A stretch of DNA of 64,000 bases from Puniceicoccus vermicola (GTDB lineage Bacteria > Verrucomicrobiota > Verrucomicrobiia > Opitutales > Puniceicoccaceae). Below, piece by piece: positions 1 through 9,191 of the stretch. Every line of letters starts with the position of its first letter. Position 1 is the first letter of the stretch. A model generated the notes under the pieces. That model was not told where the DNA came from. It made no database searches and worked only from the letters and a program-made list of their open reading frames with translations. The stretch lies in contig NZ_JACHVA010000102.1 of assembly GCF_014230055.1 (NCBI RefSeq), positions 62,001 through 126,000 of the forward strand. The letters run 5' to 3'. The translations under genes and the position numbers were made by a program.

Positions 1-306
1 GAAGAAATCTATCAGCTCTACAACATTTCCAGCCACGACATCGTCGCAAAGTTCAATGATCAAAAAATAGCTCTCGAACCGAATAAACCGCTCATCATCC
101 CGGCACCTGGAACCGATCAAGCCAGCTTTGGGGTCATGATGGCGATTCAGATGGATTCCCAAGAGAACGGGGAATGGCAACTCGTCTACAAAGCCTTCTG
201 GCCCTACCGCCAGGGGCGCAGCAGTTTGGTTTTTATATCCGACCAAGAAGGACGCAAAAACCAAATAAAGGTTCGGCGTTTTTACGTGCCGACTCGCGAA
301 CTTTAA
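1..306 (+). CDS. C-terminal fragment of an unrecognised protein
   Basis: Frame 1 is open from the first base to a TAA at 304-306, giving about 101 residues; the start lies before the window. I recognise no family or catalytic motif. The fragment is mixed in composition with alternating hydrophobic and polar residues, suggesting a beta-rich fold, and ends in FYVPTREL. It lies 84 bp before the beta-helix gene on the same strand, so the two could be co-transcribed, but nothing in the sequence proves this. Confidence 0.55.
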   Translation, partial: EEIYQLYNISSHDIVAKFNDQKIALEPNKPLIIPAPGTDQASFGVMMAIQMDSQENGEWQLVYKAFWPYRQGRSSLVFISDQEGRKNQIKVRRFYVPTREL

Positions 307-390
307 ACATCTCAAATACCCAACAACAGACCAACCCTTACCCAGCCACTGACTCAGTCAAACTCTCAGATTCATACACAAAACCCAACC

Positions 391-3273
391 ATGCGCATCC
401 CAATATTTATCCACCACAAGCCCATACTGACAGCCATCGCCTTACTGGCAGCAACCGTCGCCAACGCAACCAACCTCATTTCCAACGGAGATTTCCAGTC
501 CTTCTCAGGAGACAAGCCGACCGACTGGTTCGCGCCATCCGACGGCACCGTTTCGCTTGAGTATGACACGAGCAACAAACCAACCGATGCCCTGGGCAGT
601 CTGAAAGTAACCTGCACGGGCACCAAAAAGGGCCAAGGCCAAGTCATCCAAAAACTCAAGTTGCCCGAGGCCGGATTGTATTACCTCGAAGGCTGGGTAA
701 ATTCACCCAAAAGTTCCCGGGGTTATATTCAAGTAAAGCTCTACAAAAACGGAAAAGAGTTTAAGCGAATCAGTATTCGGGAATCGGGCAAAGACTGGGT
801 CAAAGTCGGCAAAGAAATAGACACTGCTGGTTCCACTCAGGCCGCCGTTCTACTTCGTTACAACCAGGGCGAACGGAATGTGGGCGACTCAGTTTGGTTC
901 GCAAACATTTCCTTAATCCCAGCCAGTGAGCGCGTTCGCGAGACGCCTCAGATCAGCCAATTGAATGCAGTCCCCACCTTCAACTCAATCGGCGTCTATG
1001 CAGATGTTGAGGGAGACATGAGCGCGACCACCGAAGGCCACATGCAATACCGAGCCAAAGGAGAAGCAGAATGGCGCGACACTCTCGGCGTCGTATGGCA
1101 TGGCGAGACGAAACAAATGCGCGGCAGCCTTCTCAATCTGACCGAAAATACCGAATACGAAGCCAAGGTGTGGATGACGGACGAAACCCTCGAACTCGAA
1201 ACTGAACCTAAAGTCATCGCCTGCACCACCTGGAACAGTCACCCGAAAATCGGCAAAACGATCCACTTGGACCCAGGCCTCTCCACCACCGCCCTGGAAA
1301 TCACCGAAAAGGGGACACCCGACGCATGGGTATTAATTACTCGAGCTCCCGATTCACCCTCTACGCTGGACGTCCAAAACAAAAGCATCAACGCGATCAA
1401 AATCATCAACTCTGAATACATCATTGTTGAGAACCTGAAAATTCAAGGCAGCATCAAAGACGCAGTCGTCATCGAGGACTCGAGTAATATCCGCATTCGT
1501 CGTTGCGACATTTCAAACTGGGGACAACCCGGCACATTCCAAGAAAGCACCAGTTACAAAGGGAAAAAAAGGTTTTTCTATTTAGACGAGGAAGGCAATC
1601 GCATCAACCTGCAGGCTGGCGTCCGCATCAATCATGGCGCCAATCGCGTCGTCGTCGAGAATTGCTTCATCCATGCTCCTCGTGGACACGCGAATAGTTG
1701 GCAGTACGGCCACCCGCTCGGACCTACATCCATCATCATGGCGATGTCCGACGGGAACCACGTCATCCGCAACAACGATTTGATCGGCTCCGAAGACCAT
1801 CGCTTCAATGATACCATTGAGTCCGCCTACAACAATAAGGTCCAAGGCGGTCCCTACCGCGACACAGATATCCAAGGCAATATCATGTTCTTCAGCAACG
1901 ATGATGGCATCGAGTTGGATGGCGGTCAAATGAACATCCGCATGTTCAACAACTGGATCCAGAGTAGTCTCTGCGGCATTAGCACAGCGCCTACGATCTA
2001 TGGCCCGTCCTACCTTTATCGCAATCTGATCGTGCTCGAAGGGGAAGAACGCGGGAATACAAACTTTGCCTTCAAAGTCGGGGGGAACCGCACTCCCGAA
2101 GCGGGCATCAACTACATTTTCCACAACACAGTATACAGCCAAAGCAAAGCGTTACGTGGCGGCAATTGGGGCAAAGGCCCAACGCCACTCAAGACCCGCA
2201 ACAATGTCTTCGCACTCGGCGACATCCTCTATCCACAAATTGCGATGGCAGACTTCGACTATGACATGATGTTGCCTGGATCCATGGATCCAGAGCGAGA
2301 CGAATGGCAGCAGAACGGCGTGGTCAGTGGTGAGAAATTTCGCAATCGCGATGCGGGTGATTATCGCTTATCAGCCAATTCGTCAGCCCTCGATCAAGGG
2401 CAAAGCCTGCCGATGATCAACGATGGGCACACTGGCGATGCCCCTGACCTTGGAGCGTTCCCCGCCAACAGCGATCCGCTCTTCCCTGTTCGACCAGGCG
2501 GAATTTCGGCCCTCCCCATGGTCGCCAACATCGAAATGATCTTGGGCGAAGGACCCACTAAGACCGCAGAAATCAACGTAATCGTTCCGAGCACGTTGGG
2601 CGAGAATTGGAAAGTCATCGCAAACTCTCCGTGGATCCAAACCTCGCCCCAATCCGGCCCATGCGATGACCAAAGCCATACGCTCACCGTTCGCTTTAAT
2701 GAAGCCAACCCTCAAGCCGGCCCGATGGAAGGGGCCATCACGATCCGCTCCGACGCCGGCTACAATCGAACCGTTTTCATCAAGGGCATCGCCCATCCGC
2801 CTTCTCCTCAAATATTTGCCGCAAATGCAGTCGATCTGGAACACGCCGGCTTCACCGTAGTCCAGAAACAAGACGCACCCGTCCCGTCGATATTGAAGGC
2901 CCCCTCCACGCGTATGGAGGCCAAAGACTCTTACATCAAGTTCCCGGTCAACATTACCGAACCGGGAGTCTACTACCTACATGCTTTAACCTTCGTGCCA
3001 GGCCCAGGCGCAGCGACCCACGATAGTATGCGCTTCCAGATCGATGATGGAGAAATCACCTACTGGCCTTTCCGCAAAACAGCACCTGGCATGTGGCACT
3101 GGCAAATCGTCGACAAGTTCAAGGAAGAGTATCCGCAGAAGATCCACCTCACCCAAGGCTCACATACGCTCACCATCTGGGGAAGAGAGGGTGAGACCGA
3201 GATCGCCAAAATCGTGGTCAGCCAAAGCCCGGTTTCCCCGGAAGACGCACCGGTCCCTCTGGCTCAAAAGTGA
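391..3273 (+). CDS. Secreted right-handed parallel beta-helix protein with carbohydrate-binding-like modules
   Basis: A 960-residue exported protein, probably acting on or binding a polysaccharide. The N-terminus is a signal peptide (hydrophobic stretch ILTAIALLAATVANA, likely cleaved after ANA). Residues ~27-180 begin LISNGDFQS, typical of CenC-like (CBM4/9-type) modules. Residues ~190-285 look like an Fn3-type spacer. Residues ~290-700 hold beta-helix rungs rich in N/D turns (IIVENLKIQG, IRIRRCDISNWG, NIMFFSNDDGIELDGG), as in chondroitinase B-like or pectate-lyase-like folds. Residues ~700-800 resemble a BACON-type sandwich (SPWIQTSPQSGP), and ~810-960 a CBM35/GH115-C-like sandwich. The NDDGIELDGG rung is a plausible active-site region, but I cannot assign substrate or lyase versus hydrolase activity. 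A Gfo/Idh/MocA oxidoreductase starts 27 bp downstream, consistent with a sugar-use pair. Confidence 0.8.
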   Translation: MRIPIFIHHKPILTAIALLAATVANATNLISNGDFQSFSGDKPTDWFAPSDGTVSLEYDTSNKPTDALGSLKVTCTGTKKGQGQVIQKLKLPEAGLYYLEGWVNSPKSSRGYIQVKLYKNGKEFKRISIRESGKDWVKVGKEIDTAGSTQAAVLLRYNQGERNVGDSVWFANISLIPASERVRETPQISQLNAVPTFNSIGVYADVEGDMSATTEGHMQYRAKGEAEWRDTLGVVWHGETKQMRGSLLNLTENTEYEAKVWMTDETLELETEPKVIACTTWNSHPKIGKTIHLDPGLSTTALEITEKGTPDAWVLITRAPDSPSTLDVQNKSINAIKIINSEYIIVENLKIQGSIKDAVVIEDSSNIRIRRCDISNWGQPGTFQESTSYKGKKRFFYLDEEGNRINLQAGVRINHGANRVVVENCFIHAPRGHANSWQYGHPLGPTSIIMAMSDGNHVIRNNDLIGSEDHRFNDTIESAYNNKVQGGPYRDTDIQGNIMFFSNDDGIELDGGQMNIRMFNNWIQSSLCGISTAPTIYGPSYLYRNLIVLEGEERGNTNFAFKVGGNRTPEAGINYIFHNTVYSQSKALRGGNWGKGPTPLKTRNNVFALGDILYPQIAMADFDYDMMLPGSMDPERDEWQQNGVVSGEKFRNRDAGDYRLSANSSALDQGQSLPMINDGHTGDAPDLGAFPANSDPLFPVRPGGISALPMVANIEMILGEGPTKTAEINVIVPSTLGENWKVIANSPWIQTSPQSGPCDDQSHTLTVRFNEANPQAGPMEGAITIRSDAGYNRTVFIKGIAHPPSPQIFAANAVDLEHAGFTVVQKQDAPVPSILKAPSTRMEAKDSYIKFPVNITEPGVYYLHALTFVPGPGAATHDSMRFQIDDGEITYWPFRKTAPGMWHWQIVDKFKEEYPQKIHLTQGSHTLTIWGREGETEIAKIVVSQSPVSPEDAPVPLAQK

Positions 3274-3300
3274 CCTTTTCCTCTTTGAATCGTTTTCCCG

Positions 3301-4623
3301 ATGCCTCTCACCAAACCATCTTCCGTCAAAGCGGACTCTCCTCTGTTCGACTTTGAGCCCGAACCTATAGGCGTTCGTCGCAAACCTTTGCGCGTGGCCC
3401 TAGTCGGAGCTTCCGGTTACTCAAAAGCGCATTTCAAGCTAATCAGCATCGCCTCGAGGCAAGGCCTCTATCGTTTAGTCGGCGCTGCCGTCATCAACCA
3501 AGCGGATGAGCCAGAACGCTGTCGGGAAATCGAAGCCATGGGCGGTGCGCTCTATGATGACTTCGACTCGATGATCAGCCAGTTGGCAGGCCAGCTAGAC
3601 ATCTGCTTCATCCCCACGGGCATCCATCACCACGCCCCCATGACCATTGCAGCCCTGAAGGCGGGCGCAAATGTGATGGTCGAAAAACCCATTGCGGCTA
3701 CGATTCAGGAGGTGGCCGAGATCCGCCAATGCGCAAAGGAAACCGGTCGTTTTGTCGCTGTCGGCTTCCAGAGCATCTATGATCCCGCCACGAGATGGCT
3801 GAAAAATGCCCTTCTCCATGGCGCTATCGGCAAAATTCGTTCCATCCGTTCACGCGCCATGTGGCCACGGCCCACCACATATTACCTGCGAAATAATTGG
3901 GCGGGCCACCTGAAAGCAGGTGATCAATGGGTCCTCGACTCTCCCTTTAACAACGCTCTCGCCCATCAACTCAATATGATGTGTTTCTTGGCCGGCGACG
4001 AGGTAAACTCGTCCTCTCGGCCAGCCACTGTTCAAGCCGAGCTCTACCGTGCAATGGACATTGAGAGCGCAGACACCGCCTGCCTGCGCATCATCACGGA
4101 GAATGAAATTTCACTCCACTATTTTGCCAGCCACAGTTGCATCGAGAAGCAGGACCCAATCATCGAAATTATCGGCGAATCAGGAGTCGCGAGCTGGAGT
4201 CTCACCGAGGCCAGCTTTCAGCCCGAAGGCGAACCCCTCCAATCCGTCCGCTGTGGAAGTTTTCCTGATCTACTTCGGTACATCGGTTCAGCCATTCACT
4301 CTCATTCGGAAGAGGGTGAGACTCCCCTTTGCGGACTCGATATCGCAGAGGCGCACACCCTATGCGTAAACGGGGCTCATGAATCATCCGCAATTCACAC
4401 GATCCCCTCTCAATTCCTGAGCACACAGAAATTTCCGAACGGAGAATCTCAAATCGCCATCAACGACCTTCAATCACACATCGAGCAGGCATACCAACAA
4501 GGAAAACTGTTCAGCGAAATCGGAATCCCATGGGCAACTTCCGGCGAAAAAATCGATATGAGGAACTACCGCCAGTTTCCAACCTATCGCAATCCCCTCA
4601 AAGGATCCGGCCAAAGCAGTTGA
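3301..4623 (+). CDS. Gfo/Idh/MocA-family NAD(P)-dependent oxidoreductase
   Basis: 440 residues. An N-terminal Rossmann domain begins at residue ~30 (LRVALVGASGYSKAHF, in which GASGYS replaces the commoner GxGxxG), followed by the family signature VEKPIAA at ~125. A C-terminal alpha/beta domain carries the substrate site. Members oxidise or reduce sugars, inositols and related polyols in the cytoplasm. A ~25-residue N-terminal tail precedes the Rossmann fold. The C-terminal ~80 residues (from about SQFLSTQKFPNGESQ) extend beyond the usual ~350-380-residue length. The gene follows the beta-helix protein by 27 bp, so it probably processes a sugar released by, or related to the target of, that protein; this is inference from position. 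The substrate cannot be read from sequence. Confidence 0.85.
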   Translation: MPLTKPSSVKADSPLFDFEPEPIGVRRKPLRVALVGASGYSKAHFKLISIASRQGLYRLVGAAVINQADEPERCREIEAMGGALYDDFDSMISQLAGQLDICFIPTGIHHHAPMTIAALKAGANVMVEKPIAATIQEVAEIRQCAKETGRFVAVGFQSIYDPATRWLKNALLHGAIGKIRSIRSRAMWPRPTTYYLRNNWAGHLKAGDQWVLDSPFNNALAHQLNMMCFLAGDEVNSSSRPATVQAELYRAMDIESADTACLRIITENEISLHYFASHSCIEKQDPIIEIIGESGVASWSLTEASFQPEGEPLQSVRCGSFPDLLRYIGSAIHSHSEEGETPLCGLDIAEAHTLCVNGAHESSAIHTIPSQFLSTQKFPNGESQIAINDLQSHIEQAYQQGKLFSEIGIPWATSGEKIDMRNYRQFPTYRNPLKGSGQSS

Positions 4624-4961
4624 GCGCAGAACTGAAACGAATCTATACCGAATTTGGCGAAGCGAGGCTGGATTCCGTTAGTGCCAATCGACCCGAGCGA
4701 GGTTCGCTGGAGCGGAAACCGCCGAAACTTTGAAGCAAAAGGACTCTTCCGAAGAATTTGCGAAAACCGCCTCGCCCGACATAGCAACGCCTTCGAAATC
4801 CCCGATCTGATCGACCACAGCGGCTAGTGCGCAAGCTGTCGTCAAGATTTTTAGGCCTGTCTAATATTTGTTCTTTTGCCTCGCTCGGATACTTGATGCT
4901 TGCGAGGTATCGGCCCCTTATCCCATTCTGCGGAGCGGAACCACGTAAAGGAACCTGACAT
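4624..4961. other. Intergenic region without a recognisable gene
   Basis: 338 bp between the oxidoreductase and gpmA. Open frames here are short and lack family features. It holds purine-rich stretches resembling the AGCGGA-type filler seen around 54.0-54.2 kb. The only functional signal I support is the Shine-Dalgarno AAAGGAA at 4947-4953, nine bases before the gpmA ATG. A promoter for gpmA should lie here (TAATAT at about 4861 is a possible -10), but I see no good -35 partner. Confidence 0.4.
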
Positions 4962-5711
4962 ATGCACAAACTTGTACTTCTGCGTCATGGCGAGAGCCAA
5001 TGGAACTTGGATAACCGTTTCACCGGTTGGACTGATGTCGATCTTACCGACACCGGTCGCGAACAGGCGAAGTCCGCTGGTTATTATCTAAAGAAAGAAG
5101 GATTCACCTTCGATCTCGCTTTCACCTCCGTTCTCAAGCGCGCCATGCGCACTCTGTGGATTGCCATGGATGAGATGGACCTGCTCTGGGTTCCCGTCCG
5201 CCGGGCCTGGCAGCTCAATGAGCGTCATTATGGCAGCCTTCAAGGACTGAACAAGGCAGAGACGGCCGAGAAATACGGCGACGAGCAAGTTCTGATCTGG
5301 CGCCGCAGCTATGACGTCCCCCCTCCTCCGCTGGAGAAGGACGACGAGCGCTATGCTGGCAACGATCCGCGCTATGCGAATCTGGATCCGGAACAACTGC
5401 CTTTGACCGAGTGCCTGAAGGACACGGTCGATCGCTTCCTTCCCTATTGGCACGAGTCGATTGCTCCGGAAATTCGCTCCGGAAAGAACATCATCATCGC
5501 CGCCCACGGGAATTCTCTCCGGGCCTTGGTCAAGTATCTCGACGACATGTCGGAAGAAGAGATCCTGAAGCTCAACATCCCGACCGGGATGCCGCTTGTC
5601 TATGAACTCGATGACGATCTCAAGCCTCTCAAGAGCTACTACCTCGGCGATCCCGAGGAGGTAAAGAAGGCTATGGATGCGGTTGCCAATCAGGGCAAGT
5701 CGAAGAAATAG
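4962..5711 (+). CDS. gpmA: 2,3-bisphosphoglycerate-dependent phosphoglycerate mutase
   Basis: Interconverts 3- and 2-phosphoglycerate in glycolysis and gluconeogenesis through a phosphohistidine. The 249-residue length is standard for dPGM. The catalytic histidine lies in [10 protein letters not shown] (residues 7-16, His9), followed by [12 protein letters not shown], the RAMRT motif and [11 protein letters not shown]; the second histidine is in [12 protein letters not shown]. These match the GpmA family almost residue for residue. A good Shine-Dalgarno (AAAGGAA, 4947-4953) fixes the ATG. The next gene on the strand is fructose-bisphosphate aldolase, so two glycolytic enzymes are adjacent, but a 106-bp gap containing a small hairpin separates them. 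Confidence 0.97.
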   Translation: MHKLVLLRHGESQWNLDNRFTGWTDVDLTDTGREQAKSAGYYLKKEGFTFDLAFTSVLKRAMRTLWIAMDEMDLLWVPVRRAWQLNERHYGSLQGLNKAETAEKYGDEQVLIWRRSYDVPPPPLEKDDERYAGNDPRYANLDPEQLPLTECLKDTVDRFLPYWHESIAPEIRSGKNIIIAAHGNSLRALVKYLDDMSEEEILKLNIPTGMPLVYELDDDLKPLKSYYLGDPEEVKKAMDAVANQGKSKK

Positions 5712-5740
5712 GTCCGATTCCAGCTTGATTGACAAATGCG

Positions 5741-5763
5741 AGAAGCCGATTAAAGCTTCTTTT
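5741..5763 (+). terminator. Possible weak terminator or attenuator after gpmA
   Basis: AGAAGC (5741-5746) and GCTTCT (5755-5760) form a 6-bp stem with an 8-nt loop, continuing into four Ts and then AG. The stem is short and the T-run brief, so partial termination between gpmA and fba is the most I would claim. Confidence 0.35.
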
Positions 5764-5817
5764 AGTCAACAAATCCAAAATCACATTTCCTAATCCAAAA
5801 ACAAACCGGAAAATAAC

Positions 5818-6849
5818 ATGCCAGTAGCAACACCGAAACAATACCGGGCTATGATCGACGCCGCGCAGAAGGGCAACTACGCCTACCCTGCGGTCAACGT
5901 CACCTCCATCACCACCATCAACGCGGCACTGAAGGCCTTCGCGGACGCCAAGTGCGACGGCATCATCCAAGTCTCGACGGGCGGTGGTCAATTCGCCTCG
6001 GGCCTGAACGTAAGCGACGCCGCTTTCGGTGCGATCGTTCTTGCAGAAGCAACTCACCTTTTGGCGGAGAAGTATGACATCCTCGTCGGACTTCACACCG
6101 ACCACTGTCACCCGGAGAAGGTCGACGGATTCCTGAAGCCATTGCTCGAAGCTTCCCGCAAGCGCGTCGCAGAAGGTAAGGGTCCCCTCTTCCAATCTCA
6201 CATGTTTGACGGATCCGTCATCGATCTGAAGGAAAACCTCGAGATCTCCAAGCAACTCCTCAAGGAGTGCGCCGAGCTCGAGATCATCCTTGAAGTCGAA
6301 GCTGGATGCGTCGGCGGAGAAGAAGACGGCCACGACACCTCCGGTCTTCCGATCGACAAGCTCTACACCACTCCCGGCGACATGGTCGAAGTGTACGAAG
6401 CGCTCAACCCGATTGGACCGTTCCTCTTCGCAGCGACTTTCGGAAACGTTCACGGTGCTTACAAGCCCGGCGCGGTTAAGCTCAAGCCCACCATTCTTCG
6501 CGATGGACAGAAGGCGGTCACCGACAAGTACGGTGAAGAAGCGATGATGGACCTCGTCTTCCACGGCGGATCCGGTTCGGAGCTCAGCGACATTCGTGAA
6601 ACTCTCGAATATGGCGTCGTGAAGATGAACATCGATACCGATACGCAATACGCCTTCACCCGCCCGATCGTTACCCACATCTGCGAAAACATCGAAGGTG
6701 TGCTCAAGATCGACGGAGAAGTGGGCAACAAAAAGAACTACGACCCACGCAGCTACCTCAAAAAGGCTGAAAAGAACATGTGCGATCGCCTCATGCAGGC
6801 CGCAGAAGACCTCTGCGCGACCGGCAAGACGATTTTCGGCACCGTCTAA
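5818..6849 (+). CDS. fba: Class II fructose-1,6-bisphosphate aldolase
   Basis: Zinc-dependent aldolase cleaving fructose-1,6-bisphosphate to dihydroxyacetone phosphate and glyceraldehyde-3-phosphate. The 343-residue length matches the long class II type found in actinobacteria and others. The metal and catalytic signature LHTDHCHPEK lies near residue 95. The second block, LEVEAGCVGGEEDGHD, precedes TFGNVHGAYKPG, and the late glycine-rich FHGGSGS binds phosphate. The ATG is preceded by GGAAAAT. A strong intrinsic terminator follows at 6880-6911. This enzyme also serves the fru regulon further along the window, since 1-phosphofructokinase feeds fructose-1,6-bisphosphate to it. Confidence 0.96.
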   Translation: MPVATPKQYRAMIDAAQKGNYAYPAVNVTSITTINAALKAFADAKCDGIIQVSTGGGQFASGLNVSDAAFGAIVLAEATHLLAEKYDILVGLHTDHCHPEKVDGFLKPLLEASRKRVAEGKGPLFQSHMFDGSVIDLKENLEISKQLLKECAELEIILEVEAGCVGGEEDGHDTSGLPIDKLYTTPGDMVEVYEALNPIGPFLFAATFGNVHGAYKPGAVKLKPTILRDGQKAVTDKYGEEAMMDLVFHGGSGSELSDIRETLEYGVVKMNIDTDTQYAFTRPIVTHICENIEGVLKIDGEVGNKKNYDPRSYLKKAEKNMCDRLMQAAEDLCATGKTIFGTV

Positions 6850-6879
6850 GTTCCAGATTGTCGAAAAACATTTGATCAA

Positions 6880-6911
6880 GGCGGCACCGCGAGGTGCCGC
6901 CTTTTTTTTTT
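6880..6911 (+). terminator. Strong rho-independent terminator after fba
   Basis: A perfect 9-bp stem, GGCGGCACC (6880-6888) and GGTGCCGCC (6893-6901), closes a GCGA loop and is followed at once by ten Ts (6902-6911). It lies 31 bp after the fba stop codon. Confidence 0.95.
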
Positions 6912-6930
6912 GCGCTAAAAAAAAGGCGGC

Positions 6931-7116
6931 GTTTGGAGGTTTGGAAGTTGTGAGGTTTAGAAGTTGTAGTGAACGAAGGCTTCTCGGACTGAGAGGGACA
7001 GAGAAATAACCGCCCCCCTTCCCTATGCTGGACAAAGGAAAGCCTCTACCCCGTCTTCTCCCAACCTAGGAACTTCCCAACCTCTAAACTTCCAAACTTC
7101 TCAACCTCCAAACCTC
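6931..7116. repeat. Heptad-like GAGGTTT/GAAGTTT repeat with near-complementary second arm
   Basis: The stretch 6931-6966 is a run of GGAGGTTT / GGAAGTTG / GAGGTTTAG / AAGTTG units. The stretch 7071-7116 is a run of AACTTCCC, AACCTCT, AAACTTCC, AACCTCC units, i.e. the same motifs on the other strand. The two arms could pair imperfectly over about 36 bases around a ~105-bp centre. The rest of the 6912-7181 gap holds no gene I recognise. Function unknown; it may be a dispersed simple-repeat element or a structured 5' leader of proA. Confidence 0.5.
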
Positions 7117-7181
7117 TCCCCCGAACTTCTCACTTCCCGGATTGAACCAACGGCACTTCTGGAACAAAGTGAACATTCATC

Positions 7182-8465
7182 ATGTTTGAAGAACCCGAAT
7201 CTCTGGACCATCTGGTTCAGCGCATCGCCCGGCAGGCTCGCGAGGCCTCCTATGGCGTCGCTGTGGCTAAAACCGAGCACAAGAATGCTGTCCTCTCTCG
7301 CCTCGCCACCCTCATCGAATCCTCCGCTGAGGATTTGGGCGCCGCCAACGAGAAGGATCTAGCCGTCGGACGGGAGCAAGGTCTCTCCAAGGCCCTTCTT
7401 GACCGCTTGGCCCTGACGCCGGAGCGGATTGCCTCCATGGCCGAAGGCGTCCGCCAAGTTGCCTCCCTTCCCGATCCAGTAGGGACAGAAATCGGCCAGT
7501 TGAAACCCGACAGCGGGATCGACATCCGCAAAGTCCGAGTGCCCATCGGAGTCGTCGGCATCATTTACGAATCCCGTCCAAACGTCACGGTCGACTGCGC
7601 CGCTCTCTGCCTCAAATCCGGCAATGCCTGCATTCTTCGCGGGGGACGGGAAGCCTTTCACTCGAATCAAGCTCTCGCGGCCCTGGTCCGTCAAGCGCTC
7701 GAAGAGGAAGGGATGGACAGCAACGCAGTGCAACTCATCCCGACCACCGACCGCACCGCTCTCGGCTTCCTTCTCAAGCAGGACCAGTACGTGCACTGCA
7801 TCGTACCCCGCGGCGGCGAGGGCCTGATCCGCTACGTGGTTGAGAACTCCAATATTCCCGTCATCAAGCACTTCGAAGGGATTTGCAGCCTTTACCTGGA
7901 CTCCGAAGCAGATCTTCAGATGGCCCGCGAAATCGCAGTCAATGCCAAGTGTCAGCGCCCGGGGGTTTGCAACGCCATTGAGAATCTCGTGGTCCACCGC
8001 AGCTTCGCCGCGGCTCACCTGGCCGAGATCGCTCAGGCACTGGCAAATGAAGGAGTCGAGCTTCGCGCCGACGTGGAAGCCGGTGCCATCCTACACCGCG
8101 CCGGAATCGGCTACCGCACCGCGGCCGAAGAAGATTGGTCGACGGAATATCTCGACCTTATTCTATCAATACGCGTGGTTTCCAGCGCCGACGAAGCCAT
8201 CTCCTTCATCAACCGCTACGGTTCCCAGCACAGCGACTCCATCATCACCACCAATGAAGCCACGGCCCGCCGTTTCCTTCGTGCCGTCGATTCGTCGACG
8301 GTTTACTGGAACGCCAGCACCCGCTTCACCGATGGCTACGAATTCGGCCTCGGCGCCGAGATCGGGATTTCCACCGACCGTCTACACGCCCGCGGCCCCA
8401 TGGGCCTCGAAGAACTTTGCACCTACAAATATGAAGTGCACGGCAAAGGAGAGGTCCGGAAATGA
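7182..8465 (+). CDS. proA: Glutamate-5-semialdehyde dehydrogenase (gamma-glutamyl phosphate reductase)
   Basis: Second step of proline biosynthesis: NADPH-dependent reduction of gamma-glutamyl phosphate to glutamate-5-semialdehyde in the cytoplasm. 427 residues, the usual length. Diagnostic blocks are RVPIGVVGIIYESRPNVT (cofactor and substrate site), SGNACILRGG, the catalytic cysteine in NAKCQRPGVCNA, and the C-terminal FGLGAEIGISTDRLHARGPMG. The proB kinase partner is not adjacent in this window. The stop overlaps the start of mazG by 4 bp (ATGA), so the two are translationally coupled. Confidence 0.97.
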   Translation: MFEEPESLDHLVQRIARQAREASYGVAVAKTEHKNAVLSRLATLIESSAEDLGAANEKDLAVGREQGLSKALLDRLALTPERIASMAEGVRQVASLPDPVGTEIGQLKPDSGIDIRKVRVPIGVVGIIYESRPNVTVDCAALCLKSGNACILRGGREAFHSNQALAALVRQALEEEGMDSNAVQLIPTTDRTALGFLLKQDQYVHCIVPRGGEGLIRYVVENSNIPVIKHFEGICSLYLDSEADLQMAREIAVNAKCQRPGVCNAIENLVVHRSFAAAHLAEIAQALANEGVELRADVEAGAILHRAGIGYRTAAEEDWSTEYLDLILSIRVVSSADEAISFINRYGSQHSDSIITTNEATARRFLRAVDSSTVYWNASTRFTDGYEFGLGAEIGISTDRLHARGPMGLEELCTYKYEVHGKGEVRK

Positions 8466-9109
8466 GTCCTATCGAAGAACTCAGGAAAACGGTCAAGAAG
8501 CTACGGGCTCCAGACGGGTGCTCTTGGGACCGCGAACAAACGCACGAGTCCCTCATCTCTTGCCTCATTGAAGAATGTTCGGAAGTGATCGAGGCGATTG
8601 AGGAAAAGGACGATCCCCTTCTCGAAGAAGAACTCGGCGACCTCCTCCTCAGCATTCTCATGCACGCCGAGATCGCCTCGGAAACGGATCGATTCGATCT
8701 CGACGACGTCGCCCGAGGAGTGAACGAAAAGCTGATCCGCCGCCACCCTCACGTCTTCGGCCCCAATGCCGGCAAGATGGGAACCGAAGAGATCCTCGTT
8801 CAATGGGAAAAGATCAAAGCCGAAGAGAAAGCGGCTAAAGGCATCACGACCATGCCTCTCTTCAAGGATCTTCCTCCTCGGCTTCCCGCTCTCAATTACG
8901 CCGGAGCGACCGCCAAACAGATCCGCAAAAAGGAACTAGGCCCCGTACCCTCCTACGACCCAGAGCAACTCCCAACAGCCGACGAGAAGGAAATGGGCAA
9001 GACTCTCTTCCACCTCGCCGCTCTCTGCGACCAAAAGGGATGGGACGCGGAAACACTCCTTCGGCAATATGCCGATCAAGTTCGCAAGGAAGCGGAAGCC
9101 GCTCAGTAA
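8462..9109 (+). CDS. mazG: MazG-type nucleoside triphosphate pyrophosphohydrolase
   Basis: Hydrolyses (d)NTPs to the monophosphate and pyrophosphate, a house-cleaning role. 215 residues, shorter than two-domain MazG of ~260. The N-terminal MazG signature is complete: LRAPDGCSWDREQTHESL, the metal-binding EECSEVIEAIE, and EELGDLLLSILMHAEIA followed by KLIRRHPHVFG. The C-terminal half is less conserved and may lack a functional second domain. The ATG overlaps the proA stop (ATGA), showing coupling to a biosynthetic gene with no obvious functional link. Confidence 0.93.
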   Translation: MSPIEELRKTVKKLRAPDGCSWDREQTHESLISCLIEECSEVIEAIEEKDDPLLEEELGDLLLSILMHAEIASETDRFDLDDVARGVNEKLIRRHPHVFGPNAGKMGTEEILVQWEKIKAEEKAAKGITTMPLFKDLPPRLPALNYAGATAKQIRKKELGPVPSYDPEQLPTADEKEMGKTLFHLAALCDQKGWDAETLLRQYADQVRKEAEAAQ

Positions 9110-9142
9110 ACACGCTATCCGGACCCGGATCAGGGCAAATTT

Positions 9143-9165
9143 CCTTGAGCCCCACTCGCTCAAGG
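9143..9165 (+). other. Perfect 8-bp hairpin between mazG and tRNA-Ala
   Basis: CCTTGAGC (9143-9150) and GCTCAAGG (9158-9165) form a stem with a 7-nt loop, without a T-run. It may end the mazG transcript or mark processing. The same bases also offer TTGAGC (9145-9150), a 17-bp spacer and TAACAA (9168-9173) as a weak candidate promoter for the tRNA that starts at 9192. Confidence 0.4.
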
Positions 9166-9191
9166 ATTAACAATTTCAGCTTCAACCTCGG

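Noticed and set aside
5671-7035. 454-codon open frame on the minus strand opposite fba
   Set aside because: It is antisense to a highly conserved aldolase with strong codon bias and runs through its terminator; no family resemblance.
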